From the NCBI GenBank assembly GCA_016208585.1, contig JACQXR010000089.1, positions 1 through 49,264 on the forward strand: 49,264 nucleotides of DNA, read 5' to 3'. Made by a program: the position numbers and the translations under genes. The stretch's first letter is position 1. Every line of letters starts with the position of its first letter. Below the pieces are notes generated by a model. The model was not told the origin of the DNA. It made no database searches and saw nothing but the letters and a program-made list of their open reading frames with translations. The stretch is from a candidate division TA06 bacterium. Lineage in GTDB: Bacteria; Edwardsbacteria; AC1; EtOH8. Of the stretch, positions 8,483-15,863 are shown in pieces.

Positions 8483-8983
8483 TCAGGAAAACAGTTTGAA
8501 AAACCTTACTTCCTTTTCCCTGCCTTTGGGGATAGCTAGAGTCACCAACGGGGTCTTGTCCTGGGCCTTGGTATTTACGACTCTGATAACTTTTGCCTGG
8601 CCACATTTGATTCCCTCACGATTCAATGCCTGCACCGTATCGCCTTTCTGTGGCAACGGCAGAAATTCGCAGGGCATGGTGATGGCACTCTCGGTATCGG
8701 AGTAGTTTTCATTTATGACGAAGATGGCCAGCCCCGGGCAACGGGAGACGCAAATAGCGCAGCCGTTGCATTTGCTGTGATCCACCCTAGGCAGGGCATT
8801 GATGTCTTCGCCAACTATGATTGCTTTTTGGGGGCAACTGGTCTCGCAGGGGTTGCAGGGTATCTCCTGAAAGCATTCCACAATGACCACCGGGCCCTTC
8901 TTCAGCCGTACCTCTAAAGACCAGACGGTTTGGATGTCTTCGGCATCGGCTAAGCCAGTTGATTTTAACTTATCGGATATCAT
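8483..8983 (-). CDS. 4Fe-4S ferredoxin-like subunit of an electron-transfer flavoprotein complex
   Basis: The protein has 166 residues and two [4Fe-4S] motifs: Cys37/43/46/50 (ECFQEIPCNPCETSCP) and Cys72/75/78/82 (CNGCAICVSRCP). A C-terminal beta domain of about 75 residues follows. This build accompanies HcnA/HcnB-like 2Fe-2S and FAD subunits in amino-acid or opine dehydrogenase complexes. Such partners lie upstream at 9891-10982 and 11018-11329, now separated by an inserted nucleotidyltransferase cassette. The start at 8983 lies inside a direct repeat whose second copy (9785-9923) holds a truncated version of this gene's 5' end. Confidence 0.8.
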   Translation of the reverse strand: MISDKLKSTGLADAEDIQTVWSLEVRLKKGPVVIVECFQEIPCNPCETSCPQKAIIVGEDINALPRVDHSKCNGCAICVSRCPGLAIFVINENYSDTESAITMPCEFLPLPQKGDTVQALNREGIKCGQAKVIRVVNTKAQDKTPLVTLAIPKGREKEVRFFKLFS

Positions 8984-9082
8984 TAACGTTTCAAACCTTT
9001 TGCCGCCGTTGGCGGCACCCCGCCAGCGGCGGTGGCAAACATTTCAAACATTTCAAACAGTTTTGGTTCTGCGCCCCGCCAG
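8949..9082. repeat. Direct repeat, downstream copy, flanking the inserted cassette
   Basis: This block matches about 9785-9923 at most positions. It holds the first codons of the ferredoxin gene, an intergenic GC-rich hairpin (GCCGCCGTTGGCGGC core), and sequence matching the last codons of the upstream flavoprotein gene (CGCAGAACCAAAACTG on the minus strand). This copy has an extra CATTTCAAA unit. The pair encloses the nucleotidyltransferase cassette. Confidence 0.85.
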
Positions 9083-9092
9083 TTTAATGTTG

Positions 9093-9551
9093 TCATTTAT
9101 TTTTTATAAGCGGCATCAGATTTGCAAGATCAACTTTATCTTGTAACCTGTTGGCAGCGCGTTTGGCAAATATCAAATCCTTAAGACCAATAAAATATGT
9201 ATTGGTTTTGCCGAATTTACTTTTCTTCCTGTTGAGCCATGCCTTTTTAAAAGTCAATCCTGCAATGTCAGTAAGAATATCAATCCGGATTGGTTCAACG
9301 CCTATCTGGAAAATTGTGCCTTTTACTGACAAATCTGTTACACTGATTTTATCCAGCGGAGCGCCGAAATCGGACAGACATTTATATACTTTGCCTGCAT
9401 TTTCGGCCGTCGGTTCAATCCATATATCCATGTCTTTGGTGTACCGGGGTTGAGCATAATAGGAAACTGCAAACGCTCCGATCAAAAGATATTTGACCTT
9501 ACCAGTGTTGAAAATGCGTAACAGATCTTCGTAATCTTGGTATATCTCCAT
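9093..9551 (-). CDS. DUF6036/AbiEii-like nucleotidyltransferase (toxin-like)
   Basis: The 152-residue protein has a minimal nucleotidyltransferase fold. LLIGAFAVSYYAQPRYTKDMDIWIE (residues 21-45) is the G(G/A)x(A/S) plus D-x-D metal site, with R-x-D-I-L supplying the third acidic residue later on. Such proteins occur as the catalytic half of type IV-like or AbiE-like toxin-antitoxin and defence pairs. It overlaps the preceding 76-residue gene by about 53 bases, so the two form one unit. Both lie between direct repeats inside the flavoprotein-ferredoxin operon. The substrate (tRNA, partner protein or other) is unknown. Confidence 0.75.
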   Translation of the reverse strand: MEIYQDYEDLLRIFNTGKVKYLLIGAFAVSYYAQPRYTKDMDIWIEPTAENAGKVYKCLSDFGAPLDKISVTDLSVKGTIFQIGVEPIRIDILTDIAGLTFKKAWLNRKKSKFGKTNTYFIGLKDLIFAKRAANRLQDKVDLANLMPLIKNK

Positions 9552-9729
9552 TTCGCCCTTTCAATAAGTAATATATTTTCAACATATCCCACATAGCTTT
9601 CAGCCGTCCGGTTGAACCAACCCTTTGCCAAAAAGATCGATCAAAATTCCGGTTTGCCGGACCCAAACGCTCCAGCTTGGCCATAACCACTGGCTTCCGG
9701 CCCCTGGTATTTACTTTTTCATTACTCAT
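9499..9729 (-). CDS. Small partner of the nucleotidyltransferase (antitoxin-like)
   Basis: The 76-residue protein contains a FDRSFWQRVGSTGRLKAMWDM block and a basic LRRSV tail. From memory this resembles small proteins often found directly before DUF6036 nucleotidyltransferases. Its ATG overlaps the TGA of a 31-codon remnant of the ferredoxin gene (ATGA at 9726-9729), so ribosomes finishing that remnant could restart here. Its 3' end overlaps the nucleotidyltransferase start. An antitoxin or adaptor role is inferred from position, not shown. Confidence 0.6.
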   Translation of the reverse strand: MSNEKVNTRGRKPVVMAKLERLGPANRNFDRSFWQRVGSTGRLKAMWDMLKIYYLLKGRNGDIPRLRRSVTHFQHW

Positions 9730-9821
9730 TGTGCACCCACAGTTATTCCGTTATTGCAAATATCATGGCTAAGCATCCCTTGTGCGGCAAGTCCGGTTGA
9801 TTTTAGTTTATCGGATATCAT
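9726..9821 (-). pseudogene. Truncated 5' copy of the ferredoxin gene, now a short leader ORF
   Basis: Codons 1-12 read MISDKLKSTGLA, the same as the real gene at 8983. After that the frame runs into unrelated sequence and stops after 31 codons. All seven base differences in the 12 shared codons are silent. Its TGA overlaps the ATG of the antitoxin-like gene. It may serve as a translational leader for the inserted cassette. Confidence 0.75.
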
Positions 9822-9923
9822 TAACGTTTCAAACCTTTTGCCGCCGTTGGCGGCACCCCGCCAGCGGCGGTGGCAAACATTTCAAACAGTTTAACCAGTT
9901 TTGGTTCTGCACTCCGCCAGCTT
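9785..9923. repeat. Direct repeat, upstream copy, flanking the inserted cassette
   Basis: This is the counterpart of 8949-9082. It contains the true 3' end of the flavoprotein gene (stop at 9891), the intergenic hairpin and the duplicated ferredoxin start. Each copy is intact on one side and truncated on the other, the geometry left by an insertion that duplicated its target junction. Confidence 0.85.
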
Positions 9924-10982
9924 GCGCTTCCCTTCCCTGGCCTTCTGCCCGAAGGGCCCGGCCCTTAGGCCCGTCAGCCGGCAGGCGGCGACATCTACCC
10001 GTCGCTGTAGTTCTTTGGATCCACCTTTGAGATATTTGACCGCGCCCAGCCCGGCCAGTTCGCCCTCCAGCATGGCGGTGGTGGCTTCCTCGATCCCTGT
10101 CACGTCCCCGGCGGTGAAGATGCCGGGAACTGAGGTCATCATCAGTTCGTCGTGCCAGGCCACCTGGCCGCCCAGTTCCGGCACGTAGTTCATCTGGCAT
10201 CCGGCCTGCCAAAGTATTTCCGTCAGAGGCGTCAGGCCTACCGCCAGACAAATGGTGTCGCAGTCGACTTTCTTTTCGCTGCCAATCACTGGTTGCCACT
10301 CGTCGTCTATTTTGGAGATCACCGCGCCCTTTACCTGATCTTCGCCCGTTGCTTCCAGGATGGTGTGGCGGATCAGGATCGGCACCCCGGCCCGGGCGAT
10401 CTTGGAGGCGTGCACCAGATATCCGCCGATGCAGGGCAGGCCTTCAATAACAGCCTTAACCTGGACCCCGGCCTGCAGCAACTGGTATGATACTATCAGC
10501 CCGATGTTGCCCGAGCCGATCATCAGCACGCTTTTTCCCGGCCTTATGCCGTAAACGTTCATCAGGGTCTGGACCGCCCCGGCCCCGTAAACGCCGGGCA
10601 AGTCATTGCCGGGGAAGGCAAGGAAATTTTCCGAGGCCCCGGTGGCCGCCAGCACCGCTTTGGGCTTCAGGCCGTGAAGTTTGTCGTTCTTGAGCACCGC
10701 CACCGTGCCGTCGGGATAGCAGCCCACCGCCGAGGAGTTGGTCCAGATCTCGATACCCCTCTTTTCCATTTCGCCGGCCAGTTCGATTCCGATGTCAAGG
10801 CCCCGGGTGCCGGCTCTTTCCGCCTTGCTGCCGAAGAACATGTGAGTCTGCTTGATCAGTTGTCCGCCTAACTTTTGGTTTTCATCTATTAACAATGGTT
10901 TTATTCCGAAGTCCGAAGCCGCCAGCGCCGCCATCAGGCCCGCCGGCCCCCCGCCGATTATCAGGAAATCCGGATTGTTCAT
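9891..10982 (-). CDS. FAD/NAD(P)-dependent oxidoreductase, HcnB-like
   Basis: The 363-residue protein has two Rossmann motifs, GGGPAG at residues 10-15 (FAD) and GSGNIG at 156-161 (NAD(P)). It also has ATGASENFLAFPG and the C-terminal TAGDVTGIEEA block that contacts FAD. This is the pyridine-nucleotide:disulfide reductase fold without the redox CxxC, as in HcnB, the opine oxidase subunits and proline dehydrogenase alpha-type subunits. It lies 35 bases after the 2Fe-2S gene. Its stop falls in the repeat upstream of the cassette. The catalytic amine-oxidising subunit usually present is not in the window. Confidence 0.85.
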   Translation of the reverse strand: MNNPDFLIIGGGPAGLMAALAASDFGIKPLLIDENQKLGGQLIKQTHMFFGSKAERAGTRGLDIGIELAGEMEKRGIEIWTNSSAVGCYPDGTVAVLKNDKLHGLKPKAVLAATGASENFLAFPGNDLPGVYGAGAVQTLMNVYGIRPGKSVLMIGSGNIGLIVSYQLLQAGVQVKAVIEGLPCIGGYLVHASKIARAGVPILIRHTILEATGEDQVKGAVISKIDDEWQPVIGSEKKVDCDTICLAVGLTPLTEILWQAGCQMNYVPELGGQVAWHDELMMTSVPGIFTAGDVTGIEEATTAMLEGELAGLGAVKYLKGGSKELQRRVDVAACRLTGLRAGPFGQKAREGKRKLAECRTKTG

Positions 10983-11017
10983 GGACTTTCAAAAGTATTA
11001 AAGTAGTAAAGATGTTT

Positions 11018-11329
11018 TCAGTGCAATGATATCCGCCCCCGGCCCTGCTGCCGGTTCACCTGCATGCCTTCCTTGATCGGGGTGATGCAAGAAAAGACAT
11101 TGGGCACGCCGTCCACCTCCATCAGGCAGGACGAGCATTTGCCGATGGCGCAAAAAAAACCGCGGGGCCGGTTCAACTTTACGCTGTGGCGCAGGATCCT
11201 AACCCCGGCGGCATGCAGCGCAGCCGCAATGGTCTCGCCCGAGAAGCCTTCCACTGGCCGGCCCTCAAAATAAAAGGTGACTTTTGGACCTCTGGTAAAA
11301 TTTAAAATGGGATGTGCTTCTATCCTCAT
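11018..11329 (-). CDS. 2Fe-2S ferredoxin-like subunit, HcnA-like
   Basis: The 103-residue protein has a plant-type [2Fe-2S] loop: Cys60, Cys65, Cys68 and a distal Cys81 (FFCAIGKCSSCLM then FSC). It matches the small subunit of HcnABC-type and opine/D-hydroxyproline dehydrogenase complexes. It is the first gene of the trio and probably passes electrons between the flavoprotein and the 4Fe-4S subunit. The 165 bases upstream are AT-rich, with CCGTTTT repeats, and hold no gene. Confidence 0.85.
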   Translation of the reverse strand: MRIEAHPILNFTRGPKVTFYFEGRPVEGFSGETIAAALHAAGVRILRHSVKLNRPRGFFCAIGKCSSCLMEVDGVPNVFSCITPIKEGMQVNRQQGRGRISLH

Positions 11330-11494
11330 TTTCCCGGCAGATATATATTCTTTGGTGATGGAATTGTTTCCGTTTTCCGTTTTTGTTCTCCGTTATTCTG
11401 CCTTCGTTTTCCGTTTTTGTTTTAAAGCGTAGTATGGATTTTAATCATATCCGATTATGGCCGGCTTGTCAATAATGCCCAAAACTAATTCTGA

Positions 11495-12334
11495 TCAGTT
11501 ATACCCCAGCGCTATCCTCTGGATATTGGAATAGTCTTTGATGATTTCAATTTTAAGGCCCGGATTGGAAGCTTTGAGTATTTCCCTGACCTTCGGGCCC
11601 TGTCCTTGCCCGATCTCCAGAGCCAGCAGCCCGCCGGGGTTTAAATAACTTTTTAATTTCTTGGAGATTATACGATAGAATTTCAGTCCCTCCCGGCCGC
11701 CGTCCAAGGCCTGCCACGGTTCGTAGAGGGAAACTTCCGGCTGCAGCAACTTCAACTGACCGGCTGGGATATACGGCGGATTGGAAACAATGCAGTCGTA
11801 TTTTTGTTTTAAAACGGGAAAAAGATCTGCCATGATTATTTTAACGCGTCCGGACAATCTGTGAAACTCGGCGTTTCGGGCTGCCAGTGCTTTAGCTCCG
11901 GACGAGATCTCGCTGGCCCAGATTCTTGCGTTTGGAATGTTGCTGGCCAGGGCTATGGGAATGGCTCCGCTGCCGGCGCCAATGTCCAGGACTGTTGACC
12001 ACTCCGGCTTAAAGCGTTTGATGACGGCTTCAACCAACAGCTCGGTCTCGGGCCGGGGGATCAGTACATTCTTATTTACCTTGATCTTCAGCCCGTAGAA
12101 TTCCGCCTCTCCGGTGATATACTGCCAGGGTTTGCGGGCCTGTCTTTGGGCTACCGCCCGCTTGAATTTTAGCTCCAAGGCTTTGGAGACATGCATGGAG
12201 TTTCTTAAGAACAGTTGATCCCGGCCGCAATTGAGAACAAAAGAGAGCAGGATCTCGGATTCCAGTTCCGGGCTCTCCATATCTTTCTGTCTCAAGGCCG
12301 CAGAACCCCATTGCAGCATCTGGCCGATGGTCAT
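11495..12334 (-). CDS. prmC: Peptide chain release factor N5-glutamine methyltransferase
   Basis: The 279-residue protein has an N-terminal helical bundle and a class I SAM methyltransferase domain. It carries DIGAGSG (residues 117-123), the SAM-binding IPRPETELL block and the catalytic NPPY at 185-188. PrmC methylates the GGQ glutamine of release factors. Its substrate gene prfA is directly upstream (12485-13555), the usual prfA-prmC pairing, with about 150 bases between. Confidence 0.95.
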   Translation of the reverse strand: MTIGQMLQWGSAALRQKDMESPELESEILLSFVLNCGRDQLFLRNSMHVSKALELKFKRAVAQRQARKPWQYITGEAEFYGLKIKVNKNVLIPRPETELLVEAVIKRFKPEWSTVLDIGAGSGAIPIALASNIPNARIWASEISSGAKALAARNAEFHRLSGRVKIIMADLFPVLKQKYDCIVSNPPYIPAGQLKLLQPEVSLYEPWQALDGGREGLKFYRIISKKLKSYLNPGGLLALEIGQGQGPKVREILKASNPGLKIEIIKDYSNIQRIALGYN

Positions 12335-12484
12335 GGTTTGAAGAGACTATTGTTTTAAGAAACGAACAACGTTAACAAGCCACAAATTGACGCTGATCAT
12401 ATTTCTTACCTTGAGGCACATGGTGTAAATTTACAAATTACCGTTCACGATTCACGACTTTACGGGCTTTCACAGGTAGCAGGT

Positions 12485-13555
12485 TCACTCCAGCGCCGTG
12501 GCCAGTTCCTCGGCCTGGGCCGCCTTGATTAGGCCATCTACCAGCTGGTCAATATGCCCCTCCAGCACCTGGTCCAGGCTGTGCAGGGTCACCCCGATCC
12601 GGTGATCGGTCACCCGGTTCTGAGGAAAGTTGTAGGTTCTGATCTTCTCGCTGCGGTCGCCGGACTTGACCTGGCTTTTGCGGTCCTGGGCCAGTTTGGC
12701 GTGGCGGTCGGCCTCCATCTTCTCCAGCACCCGGGAACGCAGGATCTTCAGGGCCTTGGCCTTGTTCTTCATCTGGGAGCGCTCGTCCTGGCAGGCCACC
12801 ACCACTCCGGTGGGGATGTGGGTCAGGCGCACCGCCGAATAAGTGGTGTTGACGCACTGCCCGCCCGGCCCCGAGGAACAGTAGATGTCGATCTTCAAGT
12901 CGCTGGGATTTATCTGAATGTCCACTTCCTCGGCTTCGGGCATCACCGCCACGGTGGAGGCCGAGGTATGGATCCGGCCCGAAGCCTCGGTCCGGGGCAC
13001 CCGCTGCACCCGGTGAACGCCGCTTTCGTATTTGAAAAGGCCGTAGGCCCCTTCGCCTTCCACCCCGAAGGTTACTTCCTTGAATCCCCCCAGTGGGGTG
13101 GGGTTGGAGTTCATCAGGTCGATCTTGAATCCCTTGCGCTCGGCAAAACGGGTGTATAGCCGATACAGGTCCCCGGCAAAAAGCGCGGCCTCCTCGCCCC
13201 CGGTGCCGGCCCGCACTTCCACGATGGCGTTCTTGAAATCGTTGGAATCCTTGGGCATCAGCATGGCCTTAATCACTTCCTCAAGCGATTTCAGCCTGGG
13301 CTCCAGTTCTTCCAATTCGGTTTTGGCCAGGGCGGTCAGCTCGGGATCCTCGTTGGCGGCCGCAATAACCCGGCTATCCTCGATCTGGCAGCGGAGGCTC
13401 TTCAGCTCGTCGTATTTGGAGATGGTGACTCCCAGCGACCGGTGTTCCCGGGCGTAATCCCGGAACTTGGCCTGATTGGCCAGCACCCCCGGATCGGACA
13501 GCAGCCCCTCCAGTTCCTTATATCTTTTTTCTAATTGTTCCAGTTTATTGTCCAT
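12485..13555 (-). CDS. prfA: Peptide chain release factor 1
   Basis: From the ATG at 13555 the product has 356 residues, the standard RF1 length. It contains the GGQ peptidyl-tRNA hydrolysis motif at residues 231-233 (SSGPGGQCVNTT). The stop-codon-reading P-x-T tripeptide is Pro-Arg-Thr at 187-189, followed by RIHTS. RF1 ends translation at UAA and UAG. An in-frame TTG at 13606 would add 17 residues not typical of the family, so I did not use it. It is followed by prmC. Confidence 0.96.
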   Translation of the reverse strand: MDNKLEQLEKRYKELEGLLSDPGVLANQAKFRDYAREHRSLGVTISKYDELKSLRCQIEDSRVIAAANEDPELTALAKTELEELEPRLKSLEEVIKAMLMPKDSNDFKNAIVEVRAGTGGEEAALFAGDLYRLYTRFAERKGFKIDLMNSNPTPLGGFKEVTFGVEGEGAYGLFKYESGVHRVQRVPRTEASGRIHTSASTVAVMPEAEEVDIQINPSDLKIDIYCSSGPGGQCVNTTYSAVRLTHIPTGVVVACQDERSQMKNKAKALKILRSRVLEKMEADRHAKLAQDRKSQVKSGDRSEKIRTYNFPQNRVTDHRIGVTLHSLDQVLEGHIDQLVDGLIKAAQAEELATALE

Positions 13556-13680
13556 CGTCAGTCCATTTTCCTTCTCGTTTAAGAACCTTTCTCCCACCAA
13601 GATCAAAGGCTATTTTAATTCTCAGTTATTTTGCGTGTTCAGGTATTTTCTTTGTGTTCTCTGGCTTTGTGTGATCAGAT

Positions 13681-14214
13681 TCAGCCTTGTCCATTTACTT
13701 TTCTCTCCTTGGGCTTGATGTCGAACCCGATGGCAAAGGGGCAAAGCACGTCGGCCATCTTAGGTTTTAAGGTTTCGGCGTCTATGTAATAGGCTGCGAT
13801 CTTGATGAACCAGTTGTCGGTGGTGCCGGACAGCGTGCCGTCCTCGTTGTAGCTCCAGAATTTTTCCTTGCCCTTGTCCTTTATTTCCAGCACGATGTAT
13901 ATCTGTCCGGGCTTCATGCCGCCGATGTCGTCCTGGCTTAAGTCCGTGTTGTGCAGGGGATGGGAATGAAAATCGCCCACGATGTACAGGTTGGGCAGGT
14001 TTTGAAAAAAATTGACGATCCGGGCGTACGACTTGTCGCGGGCCTTGACCCAGGTGGAGTGGCGCTCGGCTTTCTGGCAGGCCACCGCATTGACCACCAT
14101 GAACATTTCGCCGTCCTTGTGCCCCAGCAACAGGCCGTAGGATTCTTTCTTATAGACCTCGATGGCCGAGACCAACAGGCCCCAAAAGGCCGATTCGTTG
14201 ATGAATACCTGCAT
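13681..14214 (-). CDS. JAB1/MPN (JAMM) domain metalloprotease-like protein
   Basis: The 177-residue protein has a complete JAMM zinc site: Glu24 (KKESYGLLLG), then HSHP with His83 and His85, then Ser93 and Asp96 (the HxHx7SxxD spacing). Prokaryotic JAMM proteins cut isopeptide or C-terminal extensions, often of ubiquitin-like or sulfur-carrier proteins. No such partner is visible nearby. It lies just before prfA in transcription order. The C-terminal 50 residues are unassigned. Confidence 0.8.
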   Translation of the reverse strand: MQVFINESAFWGLLVSAIEVYKKESYGLLLGHKDGEMFMVVNAVACQKAERHSTWVKARDKSYARIVNFFQNLPNLYIVGDFHSHPLHNTDLSQDDIGGMKPGQIYIVLEIKDKGKEKFWSYNEDGTLSGTTDNWFIKIAAYYIDAETLKPKMADVLCPFAIGFDIKPKERKVNGQG

Positions 14215-14241
14215 CTATTAGTTATTTACTATTTGGAATTC

Positions 14242-14522
14242 TTAATTTGGGAGTGTTTCTCCCTCAGATGGACAACGGCAACAATTATGTATGATCTTAT
14301 CCTCTTCGATGCCGTAAAAAATACCATATGGAAACCGAGAAATAAGGCAACGCCGCAATCCTCCCTCGGTTTGCTCAAACATTTTTGGAAAAGATATCAT
14401 CCATCGTATTGATTGATCAAACTCGTCCAAAAATTCACCGCCCAAGCCAACCGCCTGTCTCTCATACCACTCAAAGGCTTCGTCAAGCTCTGATTGGCTG
14501 GCGGCAAAAACAGCGCTTTCAT
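14242..14522 (-). pseudogene. RelE/ParE-type toxin remnant, frameshifted
   Basis: An ATG at 14522 gives MKALFLPPA, after which homology continues only in another frame (SELDEAFEWYERQAVG). That frame runs to a stop at 14242 and includes LRRCLISRFPYGIFYGIEED, the usual ParE/RelE C-terminal strand pattern. A single frameshift near codon 10 separates the two parts, so the gene is probably dead unless this is a sequencing error. Confidence 0.65.
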
Positions 14523-14657
14523 CACTTTTTATACTTGGCCATCACTTGCTCATTAGGGTATTGGCGCAATCTCTCCCTTTTTATAAGCGCTCCAACATTC
14601 GGCGACTTCTTTTGCCCAAATCTCGTCAATTTCCGCATCCGGCTTAATATATTGACC
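14522..14657 (-). pseudogene. Addiction-module antitoxin remnant, frameshifted and truncated
   Basis: One frame reads DAEIDEIWAKEVAECW and continues to GEIAPIP before a stop. The next frame continues as NEQVMAKYKK and ends in TGA overlapping the toxin ATG (TGATG). This fits the 3' part of a CHP02574/RelB-type antitoxin with one frameshift and no N-terminus. It pairs with the damaged toxin next door. Confidence 0.6.
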
Positions 14658-14697
14658 GGGTTAATAATGCCGCAATATCCGAAAATACAATGGAGCC

Positions 14698-14847
14698 CCA
14701 CGGGCAAAGCCCGTGGTTCCTTTCCCTAGGTTACCCCGCCAGTGGCGGGGTTATCCGCCTTGAGTAATCAGCGACATCCGCCGTAGCATCTACCTGATGC
14801 GCATTCATCCACGGGCATAGCCCGCGTGGTCTTCTGCGAAGGCGGAT
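14698..14847. repeat. Cluster of hairpins between lgt and the decayed toxin-antitoxin pair
   Basis: Three consecutive palindromes are visible: CCACGGGC-AAA-GCCCGTGG (14698-14716), ACCCCGCC-AGT-GGCGGGGT (14733-14751) and CCACGGGCATAGCCCGCGTGG (14809-14829). An outer pair, ATCCGCCTT (from 14753) and AAGGCGGAT (about 14839-14847), could enclose the third. No gene is present between about 14658 and 14866. Confidence 0.75.
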
Positions 14848-14866
14848 AAAATCCTGTTCGCGTCAA

Positions 14867-15658
14867 TTAGCGTTTTTCGCGGGAAGAAGCTCCGGTGTCA
14901 TGCCTTAATTTTAACACCAAACCGGCCCCGATTGCAAATAAAATGATGCCCAGGCTGATCCACTGATTGTTGGTCAGCCCGAAGGTCCATCTTTGGGACT
15001 GTTCGTAGAACCGGAAATAATCAACGATGAAGCGCCATATTCCATAAAATAAAAAAAACAGACAGCTTGAAAAGCCGGGGAATTTGTTTTTATTGCGCAG
15101 TGACCACAGCAAACCGAACGCCGCAAACCCAAAGGCGGCCTCGTAAAGCTGGGTGGGATGCACCGGGCAGCCCGCCGCCAGGCTGGCCGCGCCGTTGGCC
15201 GGAAAATGAACCGCCCAGGGCAGTTGGCTGGGCTTTCCGAAACAACAGCCGTTCAAAAAACAGCCTATCCTTCCCAAGCCAAGTCCCAGGGCGAATCCGG
15301 GGGCCGCAATGTCGGCGATGGTCCAAAAGGATATCTTGCGCACCCGGCAATAGGCCACCGCCGTCAATGTTCCCAAGATGAATCCCCCGTAAAAGGTCAG
15401 CCCGCCCTCCCACACCGCCAGGGCCTGCAGGAGGTTTGAGGAGTAGTCGCTCCAATGGGTGGTTATATACATCAGCCGGGATCCGATGACTGAGCCGGCC
15501 ATCACCAATACGCCAAAATCCACGATCAGGGTTTTATCCAGCCCGTACTTTTTGGCCTGCAGTTCCATCAGCCAGATTCCGGCTAAAAAGGCCAGGGCCA
15601 GCATCAGTCCGTAACTGTGGAGGGTCAAGGGTCCTATTTTAAAGATATCGGGAAGCAT
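14867..15658 (-). CDS. lgt: Prolipoprotein diacylglyceryl transferase
   Basis: The 263-residue protein has about seven hydrophobic segments. Lgt blocks include HSYGLMLALAF at residues 13-23, WEGGLTFYGGF, the signature-like GLGRIGCFLNGCCFG, and HPTQLYEA. It transfers diacylglyceryl from phosphatidylglycerol to the lipobox cysteine of prolipoproteins at the inner membrane. It follows rodA across a gap of about 200 bases that holds six 21-bp tandem repeats. Its own upstream region is therefore repeat sequence. Confidence 0.94.
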   Translation of the reverse strand: MLPDIFKIGPLTLHSYGLMLALAFLAGIWLMELQAKKYGLDKTLIVDFGVLVMAGSVIGSRLMYITTHWSDYSSNLLQALAVWEGGLTFYGGFILGTLTAVAYCRVRKISFWTIADIAAPGFALGLGLGRIGCFLNGCCFGKPSQLPWAVHFPANGAASLAAGCPVHPTQLYEAAFGFAAFGLLWSLRNKNKFPGFSSCLFFLFYGIWRFIVDYFRFYEQSQRWTFGLTNNQWISLGIILFAIGAGLVLKLRHDTGASSREKR

Positions 15659-15663
15659 CTGGT

Positions 15664-15789
15664 GCTGTTTACTGTTTAACGTTTGCTGTTTACTGTTTAG
15701 CGTTTGCTGTTTACTGTTTAACGTTTGCTGTTTACTGTTTAACGTTTGCTGTTTACTGTTTAGCGTTTGCTGTTTGCTGTTTAATGTTT
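15664..15789. repeat. Six tandem 21-bp repeats upstream of lgt
   Basis: Six consecutive 21-bp units occupy 15664-15789, each close to GCTGTTTACTGTTTAACGTT plus one T. The variants are mainly AAC/AGC in the middle and a degenerate sixth unit; partial units trail to about 15800. The array sits between the rodA stop and the lgt start. The period equals about two turns of B-DNA. Confidence 0.95.
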
Positions 15790-15863
15790 ACCGTTTACTT
15801 GCCCTGAGCCCTTCGGTTGGTTCGGCGGAGCCTGCCTTCGTTTTCTGCCTTCGTTTTCCGTTT

